From Gammaproteobacteria bacterium (GTDB taxonomy: Bacteria; Pseudomonadota; Gammaproteobacteria; Pseudomonadales; Azotimanducaceae): a stretch of DNA of 25,821 bases. Of this stretch, positions 1 to 8,155 are shown one piece after another. Numbering within the stretch: the stretch's first letter is position 1; each line of letters opens with the position of its first letter. The stretch spans positions 3,863 to 29,683 of the forward strand of contig DMUF01000209.1 in NCBI GenBank assembly GCA_003476445.1. Reading direction: 5' to 3'. The notes beneath the pieces are model-generated. The model was not told the DNA's origin. It made no database searches and was given only the letters and a program-made list of their open reading frames with translations. The position numbers and the translations under genes were made by a program.

Positions 1-156
1 CAGCCCGGCCAGCGTGTTGGCTGCGACAAGGTAGCCAATGAGGGTCGGAGTGAGGTCGTAGCGCTCGGTCAAAAGCCCGAGCGTCACCGGCAGAACATTG
101 GCAGGAACGGCGGTGACGCTGGCGATCAGAATGGCGAGCAGGGCTAGTCGCGTCAT
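1..156 (-). CDS. Probable MFS transporter, N-terminal 52 residues only
   Basis: An open frame starts with ATG at 156 and runs off the left edge, giving 52 visible residues. Residues 4-25 are a hydrophobic helix (LALLAILIASV onwards) and residues 39-52 begin a second one, separated by a short loop containing LLTERYDLTPTLIG. This layout (first helix, short periplasmic loop with a tyrosine and an acidic residue, then an IGYLVAANTLAGL helix) is typical of the start of major facilitator superfamily transporters. It is transcribed divergently from the wax ester synthase gene, with 128 bases between. No convincing Shine-Dalgarno sequence is visible. Substrate cannot be inferred, and the family call rests on the first two helices only. 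Confidence 0.55.
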   Translation of the reverse strand, partial: MTRLALLAILIASVTAVPANVLPVTLGLLTERYDLTPTLIGYLVAANTLAGL

Positions 157-232
157 GGTCAGCTTCGAGCAGCACCGTTGGCGGCGCGCAGCTTACGCGC
201 TTTGGTGCGCCCGTTGTATCGCGGTTGGCGCA

Positions 233-262
233 TTGACCCCGGACAAGTGCCCAGCGCATAGT
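233..262 (+). promoter_or_regulatory. Candidate sigma-70 promoter for the WES-GNAT pair
   Basis: TTGACC (233-238, 5 of 6 consensus matches) is followed after 18 bases by CATAGT (257-262, 4 of 6). Transcription would begin near 269 and give a leader of about 16 bases, just enough for the GGAG at 275-278. Inference from motif matching only. Confidence 0.4.
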
Positions 263-284
263 TTTCCCATAACCGGAGTGCCCC

Positions 285-1745
285 ATGCGCCTCACCGAAA
301 CAGACGCCTCCTTCATCTACGCGGAGTCTGCAAGCGGGCCGATGCACATCTCGTCGATCCATATCCTGGAAGGCGAGCTGGCCTACACACGGGTTCTGGA
401 ACGGTTCCGCGCGCGCGTGCATCTGATGCCGGCCTATCGCCGGCGCCTTGCGCCCGTACCCCTGAACCTTGCGCACCCGGAGTGGGTCGATGATGTTGAT
501 TTCGATCTGACCAACCACGTGCTGCACCACGTGCTGCCCGCGGGCAGCACCCTGGAGGACGGCATCGCAGCGGCGGTCACGCTGAATGAGCCGCTGCTGG
601 ATCGATCGAGACCGCTGTGGAAATTCGTGCTGATCGAGGGCGTGCCGGGGCACACGGTGATCCTGCAGGCCACCCATCACGCCATGATCGACGGCGCATC
701 CGGTATCGAGCTCACGACCATCCTCTACGACCTCGACCCGAAAGCGCCGGAGCCGCTGCCCGCACCCTGGACACCCGCGCCGACCCCGGACGCGCTGTCA
801 CGCATGGGCCAAGCGGTACGGGAGCAGGTCTCCGCCTGGCGTGATCAAGATCCGCTCAGACTGTTCCGCGGCGGCCCGAAGCAGATGGCGCTGCTCGCCA
901 AGGCGACCGAGGTCTGCGCGCGCTTCGTACTGCAGCCGGCTGTGCTCGCGCCGTTCAATGCCGGTCTCGTCGGTCCGAAGAGACATATGTCGTGGATGCG
1001 CTGCGCATTCAGCGATCTGCGTGACGTACGGCGCGCACTGGGCGGCACCATCAACGACGTCGTGCTCACCGTGGTTTCGGAGGCGGTCGCGCGCTACCTC
1101 GCGGGAAAGGACGTGACAAGCGCGAACCAGTATCTGCGCATCATGTGCCCGGTCAACGTGCGCACCGAGGACCAGCAGGGGGCCCTTGGCAATCAGGTGT
1201 CTGCGATTTTCCCTCGCGTACCCGCCTGGCCGATGGACACCGTGGAACGGCTGCGGACCGTGATCCAGACCATGGATCAGATCAAGGACGGCGAAGAAGC
1301 CCAATCCATCACGCTGATGCGCGAATCCCTTCCCCAGCTGCCGCCGGTGGGTCTCGCTGCCTCCCAGCTGGTGGGTTCCCGTTATGACCCCACGGCTCTT
1401 GCCGCGCGGGTCATGCTACCCGTGCTGCCGACCCCTCCCGGGTTCCGCGCGCCTAACCCCGGCATCAACTTCGTCTGTACCAACGTACCCGGCGTGCAGG
1501 TGCCGCAATACCTGTGCGGTCATCGCCAGCTCGACATGATGGGCGTGCTGGTGCTCACCGGGAACCTTGGCCTCGGGATTACCGTGCTGAGCTACAACCG
1601 ACAGCTGTACTTCACGTTCCTGGGTGAGCCGCGCCTGCTACCCGAGGTGGATGAGCTCTGCGCCCACGCGCAGGATGCGTTCAACGAGCTCACCCGCGCG
1701 GCAGGCATCACCCGCACCCAGTCCCCACCTTCGGAGTCCGCATGA
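285..1745 (+). CDS. Wax ester synthase / acyl-CoA:diacylglycerol acyltransferase (WS/DGAT family)
   Basis: Predicted to transfer the acyl group of acyl-CoA to a fatty alcohol or to diacylglycerol, making storage wax esters or triacylglycerol at the cytoplasmic membrane. The 486-residue length fits the family. Visible signatures are the catalytic HHxxxDG motif (HHAMIDG, residues 131-137, general base His132), PLW at 110-112 just before it, the conserved ND pair at 257-258, GNQVS at 302-306 and TNVPG at 399-403. The ATG at 285 is preceded by GGAG at 275-278. Its stop overlaps the start of the downstream GNAT gene (ATGA), so the two are probably co-translated. Family assignment is firm. The choice between wax ester and triacylglycerol as main product cannot be read from sequence. 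Confidence 0.9.
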   Translation: MRLTETDASFIYAESASGPMHISSIHILEGELAYTRVLERFRARVHLMPAYRRRLAPVPLNLAHPEWVDDVDFDLTNHVLHHVLPAGSTLEDGIAAAVTLNEPLLDRSRPLWKFVLIEGVPGHTVILQATHHAMIDGASGIELTTILYDLDPKAPEPLPAPWTPAPTPDALSRMGQAVREQVSAWRDQDPLRLFRGGPKQMALLAKATEVCARFVLQPAVLAPFNAGLVGPKRHMSWMRCAFSDLRDVRRALGGTINDVVLTVVSEAVARYLAGKDVTSANQYLRIMCPVNVRTEDQQGALGNQVSAIFPRVPAWPMDTVERLRTVIQTMDQIKDGEEAQSITLMRESLPQLPPVGLAASQLVGSRYDPTALAARVMLPVLPTPPGFRAPNPGINFVCTNVPGVQVPQYLCGHRQLDMMGVLVLTGNLGLGITVLSYNRQLYFTFLGEPRLLPEVDELCAHAQDAFNELTRAAGITRTQSPPSESA

Positions 1746-2353
1746 CCCGCAATCTCCTGCTGCCGTTGCCCGAGCGGGCCATGGCCCGTTACCCGAAGAC
1801 CATCACGCTGCCCGACGGGGCCCGCGTGGCCATGCGTCTCATGACACCCGCGGATCGCGACGCCGTGCTCGCCTTCGCGCAAAGCCTGCCGGAGGAAGAT
1901 CTGCTGTTTCTGCGCGTCGATCTGACGCAGCCCGAGGTAGTGGACGACTGGATGCGTAACACGGCATCGGGCCATTCGATCACGGTGGTGGCCACAGACG
2001 ATTCGGGCATGGTGGGCTATGCCACCGTACACCGAAACCCAGCGCCCTGGACGCGCCGCGTCGGCGAGATCCGGGTCAACGTCAACCGCGCCTACCGTGC
2101 GCGCGGGCTCGGGCGGAATCTCACCAACGAGATCTTCGATCTGGCGCGCGCTCTCGGTCTGCGCAAGATGCAAGCGAACATGACCGCGGATCAGCACGGC
2201 GCCCAGGCTGCATTTCGCCGGCTCGGTTTCGTTCCTGAGGCGCTGCTCGCCGACTATGTCGAGGATCGGAACGGGCAATCCCGCGACCTGGTCATCATGT
2301 GCTACGACATCGGCGGGCACTCCGATCAGGCCGGAGAACCCCTGCGGCTGTAG
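1742..2353 (+). CDS. GNAT family N-acetyltransferase
   Basis: A 203-residue protein with one GNAT fold. The acetyl-CoA pyrophosphate-binding loop is seen as RARGLGR at residues 119-125 after a beta strand (EIRVNV), and the final fold region contains the typical AAFRRLGF stretch at 156-163. The ATG at 1742 overlaps the TGA of the wax ester synthase gene and has GGAG at 1733-1736, so it is likely translated from the same mRNA. The substrate is unknown: GNAT enzymes acetylate small amines, amino acids or protein lysines. Tight linkage to a lipid acyltransferase suggests, but does not show, a role in acyl-CoA or storage-lipid metabolism. It ends 9 bases from the convergent MFS gene. Confidence 0.85.
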   Translation: MTRNLLLPLPERAMARYPKTITLPDGARVAMRLMTPADRDAVLAFAQSLPEEDLLFLRVDLTQPEVVDDWMRNTASGHSITVVATDDSGMVGYATVHRNPAPWTRRVGEIRVNVNRAYRARGLGRNLTNEIFDLARALGLRKMQANMTADQHGAQAAFRRLGFVPEALLADYVEDRNGQSRDLVIMCYDIGGHSDQAGEPLRL

Positions 2354-2362
2354 CGCTGCGGC

Positions 2363-3664
2363 TCAGGCGCCCGACCGCACGGACGCGAGATCGCTCTGCA
2401 ACCAGCGGCCGGCGCCGAGAAACGCAAACGCTGCAAGACCGTTGACCAGCGTGACGCTGATCAGGGCAAGACGCAGGCCGCCGGCGCCCGCATCCCCCGG
2501 CGTGGCAAAGACATCGGACAAGAGCCCCGTCACCTGCGGCCCAAGCCCCATACCAATCAGATTGATGCTGAAGAGCAGCAGACTTGCAGCCATGGCGCGC
2601 ATCTGCGGCGTAGCCATAGCCTGGGTCAGTGCAAAGGTGGGCCCGAGGTAGTACCCACCAAGAAATCCGGCGAACGCTGACACGGACAGCGCCATCACCA
2701 CGTCGGGCCAGATGTAGAAGAAAACGGAGAACGGCAGCGCCACGAGATTCGCTATTCCGGGCAGCCAGACATACCAGCGCACGTCGCGCGCCGACAGCCG
2801 ATCGCCAAGCCAACCGCCGAGAAACGTGCCGAGCATGCCCGGCACGCCAAGCCAGAACAGCCAGACGCCAATGGACCCGGAGCCCATGTCGTGCGCGCGC
2901 ATCAGGAACGCGGGAATCCAGTAACCGACCCCGTAGCCGACAAACGACTGCAGCGACGCGCCGAGCACAAGCAGGCGGAAGCTGCGCCGGGACCAGAGAT
3001 GCGCGATGACTTCGCGCACGGGCGGTGCAGGCGCGACTTGCCGCGGCACGGTATCCATCGCGCCGCGAATAGGCTCCCGAAGCGTGAGCCGCACGAAGAT
3101 CGCCAGCACGAGCCCCGGCGCGCCAACGAGAATAAAGGCGGTCCGCCAATCAAAGGCCTCGTTCAGCCAGCCGCCAAGCAGGGAACCGAACATGCCCCCC
3201 GCGGGAATACCCAGCGCGTAGATGGCAAGCGCCGTCGCCCGGCGCCGTTCGGGGAAGAGGTCGGAAATCATCGAGTGCGACGGCGGGCTACCCCCGGCCT
3301 CACCAATCGCGACGCCGATGCGGGCGAACAGCAGATGCCAGAAATTGCCGGCAAATCCGCACAGCACGGTCATTCCGCTCCACACCGCCAGACTGATCGC
3401 GACCACGTTGCGGCGCACGGAGACATCCGCAAGACGCGCCACGGGGATGCCGATGAAGGTGTAGAAGATGGCAAAAGCCACCCCACCCAGAAAACCCATC
3501 TGGGTGTCGGTAAGACCGAGATCCTCCTTGATCGGCTGATTCAGCATGCCGAGGATGGAGCGGTCGATGAAGTTGAAGACGTAAACGACGAAGAGCAGAC
3601 CGAGCGCATACCAGGAGCGCCAACTGACCCGCTCCTCGCCCGCTGCGGCGTTACCTGCGGCCAC
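2363..3664 (-). CDS. MFS transporter, Spinster-like
   Basis: A 12-helix major facilitator protein of about 433 residues. The first helix carries NFIDRSILGMLNQPIKEDL, resembling Spinster-type MFS proteins, and the loop between helices 2 and 3 has the MFS signature-like ARLADVSVRR. EAGGSPPSHSMISDLFP follows in helices 4-5. The substrate is unknown; Spinster relatives move lipids, sphingolipids or organic acids. I chose the GTG at 3664 because GGGAGAGG lies 4-5 bases upstream. The frame also stays open to ATG at 3715 and GTG at 3730, but those starts have poorer ribosome binding sites. The gene follows radA on the same strand after about 100 bases, so read-through is possible, and it converges on the GNAT gene. 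Confidence 0.85.
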   Translation of the reverse strand: MAAGNAAAGEERVSWRSWYALGLLFVVYVFNFIDRSILGMLNQPIKEDLGLTDTQMGFLGGVAFAIFYTFIGIPVARLADVSVRRNVVAISLAVWSGMTVLCGFAGNFWHLLFARIGVAIGEAGGSPPSHSMISDLFPERRRATALAIYALGIPAGGMFGSLLGGWLNEAFDWRTAFILVGAPGLVLAIFVRLTLREPIRGAMDTVPRQVAPAPPVREVIAHLWSRRSFRLLVLGASLQSFVGYGVGYWIPAFLMRAHDMGSGSIGVWLFWLGVPGMLGTFLGGWLGDRLSARDVRWYVWLPGIANLVALPFSVFFYIWPDVVMALSVSAFAGFLGGYYLGPTFALTQAMATPQMRAMAASLLLFSINLIGMGLGPQVTGLLSDVFATPGDAGAGGLRLALISVTLVNGLAAFAFLGAGRWLQSDLASVRSGA

Positions 3665-3763
3665 TTGACCTCTCCCCTGCCGGTCTTGTGCGAAAGCGAG
3701 TGGATACTGACCCATATCCCCCGAGGTCACAATCGCCCGGTCACTCGAACTGCGAAAAGGTGT

Positions 3764-5134
3764 TTAGAGAGACGCGATCACTTCGAGCGCGCCGGAGAGG
3801 CTCTTGACGCCGTGCACCGCCATTCCGGGTAGCGGCTCCTTCGGACGGTTGGACCAGGGAACGATCGCAACACGAAAGCCATGCTTGCGCGCCTCTGCAA
3901 GGCGTTGCTGCCCGCTTGTTACGGGACGCACCTCGCCGGTGAGCCCAAGTTCGCCGAAGACGATGAGATCGCGGGGCAGCACCCGATTGCGGAACGACGA
4001 GAGCACCGCGAGCAATGCCGCGAGATCGGCACCCGTTTCCGCGATCCGCACGCCACCCACCACGTTCGCAAATACGTCCTGATCCGCAAGCGTGATACCG
4101 CAGTGCCGATGCAGCACCGCGAGATGCATGGCAAGACGCTGCTGATCAAGACCTACCGCCACCCGACGCGCATACCCCGACTGGACGCCGTCAACGAGCG
4201 CCTGCAGTTCGACCAGGAGCGGTCGCGTGCCTTCCCATGTGACGGTCACCACACTGCCGGGGGAATCAATCTCACCACGCTGCAGGAAGATGGCCGACGG
4301 GTTCGCCACCTCCCGCATGCCGTGTTCGGTCATGGCGAAAATCCCGAGCTCGTTCACTTCGCCAAAGCGGTTCTTGATACCGCGCAAGGTGCGGTACCGG
4401 CTGCCCGCCGGGCTGTCGAGCATCATGAAGCAGTCGATCATGTGCTCGAGCACCTTCGGCCCTGCAAGACTGCCTTCCTTCGTCACATGGCCGACCATGA
4501 TCACGACGGTGCCGGTCTGCTTTGCGAGCCGCGTGAAGAACGCGGCCGTCTCGCGGACCTGACTCACCGTACCTGGCGTGCTCTCTACACTCGCCAGCTG
4601 CATGACCTGAATCGAGTCCAGCACCAGCACGCCCGGTCGCTCGCGACTGACCAGCGCGGCAATTTCCTCGCCCCGAGTCTCCGAAGCCACCCGCAGCGCG
4701 TCGAGCGGCAGTTCGAGACGCCGCGCGCGCAGCGCGAGCTGCTGCAAGGATTCCTCGCCAGTGACATACAGCACGGGCGTGGTCGCGGCGAGACCGGTGC
4801 AGACCTGCAGCAAAAGCGTGCTCTTGCCTGCGCCAGGATCGCCGCCCATAAGTACCACGGAGCCCGGCACAAGCCCGCCGCCCAGAACACGATCAAGCTC
4901 ACCAAAGCCCGTGCCGATGCGGACCGTTTCCTCGGCTTCTACGTCGGCAAGGCTGCGCACTTCGCTCGCCGACCCGGCATAGCCGAGAGCGGGCACGGGT
5001 GCAGCCGCGGTGCCGAGACTGATCTTCGACAAGGAGTTCCACTCACCGCAATCGGTGCACTGCCCCTGCCACTGCATGTGTTCTGCACCGCACGCAGTGC
5101 AGACGAACGCGATACGCTGTTTCTGCCGCGCCAT
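3764..5134 (-). CDS. radA: DNA repair protein RadA (Sms), branch-migration helicase
   Basis: A RecA-related ATPase that processes recombination intermediates and drives D-loop branch migration. The 456-residue length matches the family. Domains in order: an N-terminal C4 zinc finger (Cys12, Cys15, Cys26, Cys29), a RecA-like core with Walker A GGDPGAGKST at 97-106 and Walker B VLVLDSIQ at 169-176, the RadA-specific KNRFG motif at 254-258, and a C-terminal Lon-like domain (GELGLTGEVRPV). The ATG shares its A with the dnaB stop codon (TAATG), implying translational coupling to the replicative helicase. No strong independent Shine-Dalgarno is visible. Confidence 0.97.
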   Translation of the reverse strand: MARQKQRIAFVCTACGAEHMQWQGQCTDCGEWNSLSKISLGTAAAPVPALGYAGSASEVRSLADVEAEETVRIGTGFGELDRVLGGGLVPGSVVLMGGDPGAGKSTLLLQVCTGLAATTPVLYVTGEESLQQLALRARRLELPLDALRVASETRGEEIAALVSRERPGVLVLDSIQVMQLASVESTPGTVSQVRETAAFFTRLAKQTGTVVIMVGHVTKEGSLAGPKVLEHMIDCFMMLDSPAGSRYRTLRGIKNRFGEVNELGIFAMTEHGMREVANPSAIFLQRGEIDSPGSVVTVTWEGTRPLLVELQALVDGVQSGYARRVAVGLDQQRLAMHLAVLHRHCGITLADQDVFANVVGGVRIAETGADLAALLAVLSSFRNRVLPRDLIVFGELGLTGEVRPVTSGQQRLAEARKHGFRVAIVPWSNRPKEPLPGMAVHGVKSLSGALEVIASL

Positions 5135-6618
5135 TACTCGAACGGCGCAAACTGGTTGTAGCGTTCCGGCGCGAGATTCTCGAACTTGGTGAGATTGCCG
5201 ATAAACGCAAGCCGAACGGTGCCAATAGGGCCGTTGCGCTGCTTGCCAATGATGATCTCAGCAGTGCCTTTATCAGCTGTATCCGGGTGATAGACCTCGT
5301 CCCGATAGACGAACAGGATCAGGTCGGCGTCCTGCTCGATCGCGCCTGATTCACGCAGGTCAGCCATGAGCGGGCGCTTGTCTGTACGCTGCTCGAGGCT
5401 GCGATTGAGCTGTGACAGAGCTACCAACGGACAGCGCAACTCCTTGGCAATCGCCTTGAGCGAGCGCGAGATCTCGGAGATTTCGTTGGTCCGGTTCTCC
5501 GAATTACCCGAGCCGCGCATGAGCTGTAGATAGTCGACCACGATCAGCGAGAGCCCGTGCGCCTCGCGCGAAACGCGCCGCGCGCGCGTGCGCAGCTCCT
5601 GCGGCGAAATCGCCGGGGTATCGTCGATATAGAGCCGCTTGTCGCGCAGCTGAGATACCGCGCCGCTGAATCGAGGCCAGTCTTCTTCGCGCATCTCGCC
5701 CGTGCGCAGGCGTGTCTGATCTATGCGCCCGAGGGATGAGAGCAGTCGCATGACCAGCTGCTCCGCCGGCATCTCGAGACTGAACACCAGCACCGCACCC
5801 GGGCCTTCCATGACTGCGTGTTCGACCATGTTCATGGCGAAAGCGGTCTTGCCCATGGATGGGCGACCGGCAACGATGACCAGGTCGGACGGCTGCAGAC
5901 CCGCGGTCTTGCGATCAAGGTCATCAAACCCCGTGGCTAAGCCTGTCACGGGACTGCGATTTGCGTGCAGCCGCTCGATCCGCTCCACCGCGCCGGTGAG
6001 CAGCGGTACCAGCGGCTGCGGACCGCCCTCACGCAAACGCCCTTCCGCGATGCGGAATACCTCCTGTTCGGCCAGGTCCACGAGGTCCTGACTGGAGCGG
6101 CCCTCCGGGGCGAACGCGGACTCGGCGATACGGTTCGCGGCCCCGATAAGCTGACGCAGTGTGGAGTATTCGCGCACGATGCGAGCGTAAGCGCGCACAT
6201 TGCCCGCGCCCGGCGTGGTTTCAGCAAGCTCGCCCAACATCGCAAAACCGCCGACCTTGTCGAGCTGGCCCAATGACGTGAGTCGCTCAGCAACCGTCAG
6301 CGCATCGATGGGGGAATCTTCCGCCGAGAGTTCCGACATGGCGCTGAAGACAAGCTGGTGCGGCACGCGATAGAAATCAGCAGGTGCGACGATCTCGGCC
6401 ACATCGAACCAGGCGTCATTGTCGAGCAGCAACCCGCCGAGCACCGACTGCTCGGCATCGACCGAGTGCGGCGGCACCTTGAGACCGGCGGTGGAGAATC
6501 GCGCGGTGGAGCGCCAATCACCGGCAGGGGCGGCGACAGTGGCGATAGGACTATCGTCCGCTCCCGAATCCACGACTTCGGCAAACGGATCGAACTCCGA
6601 ATCCGGCAGGTCAGACAT
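5134..6618 (-). CDS. dnaB: Replicative DNA helicase DnaB
   Basis: The hexameric 5'-3' helicase of the replication fork. The N-terminal domain begins at VPPHSVDAEQSVLGGLL (about 48-64). The RecA-like motor has Walker A GRPSMGKTA at 251-259 and Walker B VDYLQLM at 361-367, and the end contains the expected arginine-finger region. Length is 494, somewhat above the usual 450-475, owing to an acidic, proline-poor leader of about 45 residues before the DnaB fold. The ATG at 6618 has no clear Shine-Dalgarno, so translation may be coupled to the cysteine-cluster gene upstream, or a shorter start may be used. It is followed directly by radA; the alanine racemase gene often found after dnaB in gammaproteobacteria is absent. 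Confidence 0.97.
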   Translation of the reverse strand: MSDLPDSEFDPFAEVVDSGADDSPIATVAAPAGDWRSTARFSTAGLKVPPHSVDAEQSVLGGLLLDNDAWFDVAEIVAPADFYRVPHQLVFSAMSELSAEDSPIDALTVAERLTSLGQLDKVGGFAMLGELAETTPGAGNVRAYARIVREYSTLRQLIGAANRIAESAFAPEGRSSQDLVDLAEQEVFRIAEGRLREGGPQPLVPLLTGAVERIERLHANRSPVTGLATGFDDLDRKTAGLQPSDLVIVAGRPSMGKTAFAMNMVEHAVMEGPGAVLVFSLEMPAEQLVMRLLSSLGRIDQTRLRTGEMREEDWPRFSGAVSQLRDKRLYIDDTPAISPQELRTRARRVSREAHGLSLIVVDYLQLMRGSGNSENRTNEISEISRSLKAIAKELRCPLVALSQLNRSLEQRTDKRPLMADLRESGAIEQDADLILFVYRDEVYHPDTADKGTAEIIIGKQRNGPIGTVRLAFIGNLTKFENLAPERYNQFAPFE

Positions 6619-6675
6619 GAGGGGCAGTACGGATCAGTTTCGGGGAGAACAGACTGAGAGCTTGCGGATCACAAA

Positions 6676-6942
6676 TCAAGCAGCGGACTCCGGACGGGTT
6701 GCGAGCTCGAGCGCCGTAATGAGACGCAGCGCCTCTTCGCGATTTGATCCACAGATGTCGGTGGCAGGCTTTAACCCCGCGCAACAGGGCGGACGACGTG
6801 GATCGAGATAAATGGCGCAGGCGAAGCTCGATGTGAGATGGACGCAGGGGACGCCCGCGGGCTTGCCTTCGGGCATTCCGGGAAATGGCGTTGCGATCGA
6901 GGCTGCAATGCAACATGCACCACAGCCTGATCGACACAACAT
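6676..6942 (-). CDS. YkgJ family cysteine cluster protein
   Basis: A small 88-residue protein with nine cysteines (residues 3, 7, 10, 11, 33, 42, 53, 54, 64). It has the YkgJ-type layout: CGACC near the start, PFPGMPEGKPAG at 19-30, a CAIYLDP segment at 42-48, a CC pair after RRPP, and a final CGS before an EAL region. Members are thought to bind zinc or an iron-sulfur centre; the biochemical role is not established. It lies 15 bases after rplI and 57 bases before dnaB on the same strand, so it is part of the ribosomal protein-helicase operon. ATG at 6942 is preceded by an in-frame GTG at 6945, either of which could initiate. A GAGCGG-poor upstream region suggests translation coupled to rplI. 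Confidence 0.85.
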   Translation of the reverse strand: MLCRSGCGACCIAASIATPFPGMPEGKPAGVPCVHLTSSFACAIYLDPRRPPCCAGLKPATDICGSNREEALRLITALELATRPESAA

Positions 6943-6957
6943 CACAACGCGAGCGGG

Positions 6958-7404
6958 TTATTCCGCAACAATGGCAAGCTTGATCGTGGCGTGCACGTCG
7001 GAGTGCAGCTGCACATCGATATCGTATTCGCCAACGCTGCGAATGACGCCCTCGGGCAGCCGCACTTCGCTGCGCTCGACGGGCTGGCCCTTGGCCGAGA
7101 TGGCTTCAGCGATATCGCCCGTGCCCACCGACCCGTAAAGCTTGCCCTCGTCTCCCGCCTTGGCGACGATGGTGACCGTCATATCCGCAAGCGCGGTTGC
7201 GCGTGCGTTTGCAGCCGCCAGCCGCTCTGCCGCTGCGCGTTCAAGCTCCACGCGGCGTGCTTCGAACACTTCGCGATTGGCCTTTGACGCGCGCACGGCC
7301 TTGCCTTGCGGGATCAGAAAATTGCGTGCAAAACCCGGTCGGACATTCACTTCGTCGCCAAGACCGCCAAGACGGCCGACGCGCTCCAGGAGAATCACGT
7401 TCAT
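6958..7404 (-). CDS. rplI: 50S ribosomal protein bL9
   Basis: A 148-residue protein of the usual bL9 length that binds 23S rRNA near the L1 stalk. The N-terminal RNA-binding domain shows the family signature (ERVGRLGGLGDEVNVRPGF, residues 7-25, then ARNFLIPQGKAVRA), followed by a long charged connecting helix (about 45-75) and the C-terminal domain with GKLYGSVG. ATG at 7404 has AGGAG six bases upstream. It sits 15 bases after rpsR in the standard rpsF-rpsR-rplI order; the usual priB between rpsF and rpsR in enterics is absent. Confidence 0.98.
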   Translation of the reverse strand: MNVILLERVGRLGGLGDEVNVRPGFARNFLIPQGKAVRASKANREVFEARRVELERAAAERLAAANARATALADMTVTIVAKAGDEGKLYGSVGTGDIAEAISAKGQPVERSEVRLPEGVIRSVGEYDIDVQLHSDVHATIKLAIVAE

Positions 7405-7419
7405 GAGTGTCTCCTGTGC

Positions 7420-7644
7420 TCAGCGATGCGAATCGGTGTAGGGGATGAGCGCCAGATAACGCGCGCGCTTGATTTCCGTCGTCAGCTGACGCTGCTGCCG
7501 TGCCGAGGTGCCGGTGATACGGCTGGGCACGATCTTGCCGGTCTCGCCGACATACTGACGGAGCAGATCCAGGTTCTTGTAATCGACCTCGCTACCGGGA
7601 GAGTCGAGACGGGCGAACTTCTTGCGACCAAACCTGCGGCTCAT
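7420..7644 (-). CDS. rpsR: 30S ribosomal protein bS18
   Basis: A 74-residue small-subunit protein that forms a heterodimer with bS6 on the 16S rRNA platform. It shows the bS18 core: DYKNLDLLRQYVGETGKI, then PSRITGTSARQQRQL and the ending IKRARYLALIPYT. The four-cysteine zinc ribbon of some bS18 paralogues is absent, so this is the cysteine-free form. Its ATG overlaps the rpsF stop codon (ATGA), which couples production of the two partner proteins. Confidence 0.98.
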   Translation of the reverse strand: MSRRFGRKKFARLDSPGSEVDYKNLDLLRQYVGETGKIVPSRITGTSARQQRQLTTEIKRARYLALIPYTDSHR

Positions 7645-8078
7645 TCTCGATCCTCCGCGACTTCAACCTGCTCGTCGGACGCGTCACCCTCTGAGGCGCG
7701 CGCCGCCTGCTCCTGACCACGACGCTGCTCGCGCTCGCGATCTTTCTCCTGCTCACGCAGCTCTTCTTCGTAAATGCGCGAGCTGCCCTCGGGCGGACCC
7801 TTGCGACCGATGATGAGATTGCGAATAACAGCGTCATTGAAGCGGAATGCGTTCTCGAGTTCGCGCAGGGTCTCCTGGTTGACCTCGATATTCATGAGCA
7901 CGTAGTGGGCCTTGTGCACCTTGTCGATCAGGTAGGCGAGCTGACGCCGGCCCCAATCTTCCTTGCGGTGCACAGCGCCGCCGCCGCGCTGGATGAGCGC
8001 CTCGTAGCGCTCGATCATGCCGGGCACCTGATCGCTCTGATCAGGGTGCACGAGAAATACGACCTCGTAGTGCCGCAT
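7641..8078 (-). CDS. rpsF: 30S ribosomal protein bS6
   Basis: A 145-residue small-subunit protein, partner of bS18. The ferredoxin-like fold is seen from MRHYEVVFLVHPDQSDQV through WGRRQLAYLIDKVHKAHYVLMN to FRFNDAVIRNLI. The last 40 or so residues are an unusually long tail rich in Glu, Arg and Gln, probably disordered. The frame stays open upstream to 8381, but ATG at 8078 is chosen because the protein begins there with the canonical MRHYE and has AAGGAG nine bases upstream. The upstream extension overlaps rlmB and looks non-coding. It is the first gene of the operon and has a promoter and structured leader. Confidence 0.97.
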   Translation of the reverse strand: MRHYEVVFLVHPDQSDQVPGMIERYEALIQRGGGAVHRKEDWGRRQLAYLIDKVHKAHYVLMNIEVNQETLRELENAFRFNDAVIRNLIIGRKGPPEGSSRIYEEELREQEKDREREQRRGQEQAARASEGDASDEQVEVAEDRE

Positions 8079-8118
8079 GCCGATGGTCTCCTTGTGGTGT
8101 AACCGCCTCCGCTCGCAC

Positions 8119-8138
8119 GCGCACCAAGGCAGGTGCAC
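8119..8138 (-). promoter_or_regulatory. Leader hairpin proximal to rpsF
   Basis: In the rpsF leader RNA, a 7-pair stem (core GCACC/GGTGC plus flanking pairs, one a G-U wobble) closes a 6-base loop UGCCUU. It lies about 40 bases before the rpsF start. Leader structures bound by the S6:S18 dimer are known upstream of rpsF in many bacteria, but I cannot identify the recognition bases here, so autoregulation is only a hypothesis. Confidence 0.4.
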
Positions 8139-8155
8139 TGGGCGTGAGGCAAGGA

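Noticed and set aside
3881..5161. A 426-residue open frame antisense to radA
   Set aside because: It mirrors radA, is rich in His, Arg and Gln with no recognisable domain, and long antisense frames are expected in GC-rich coding DNA.
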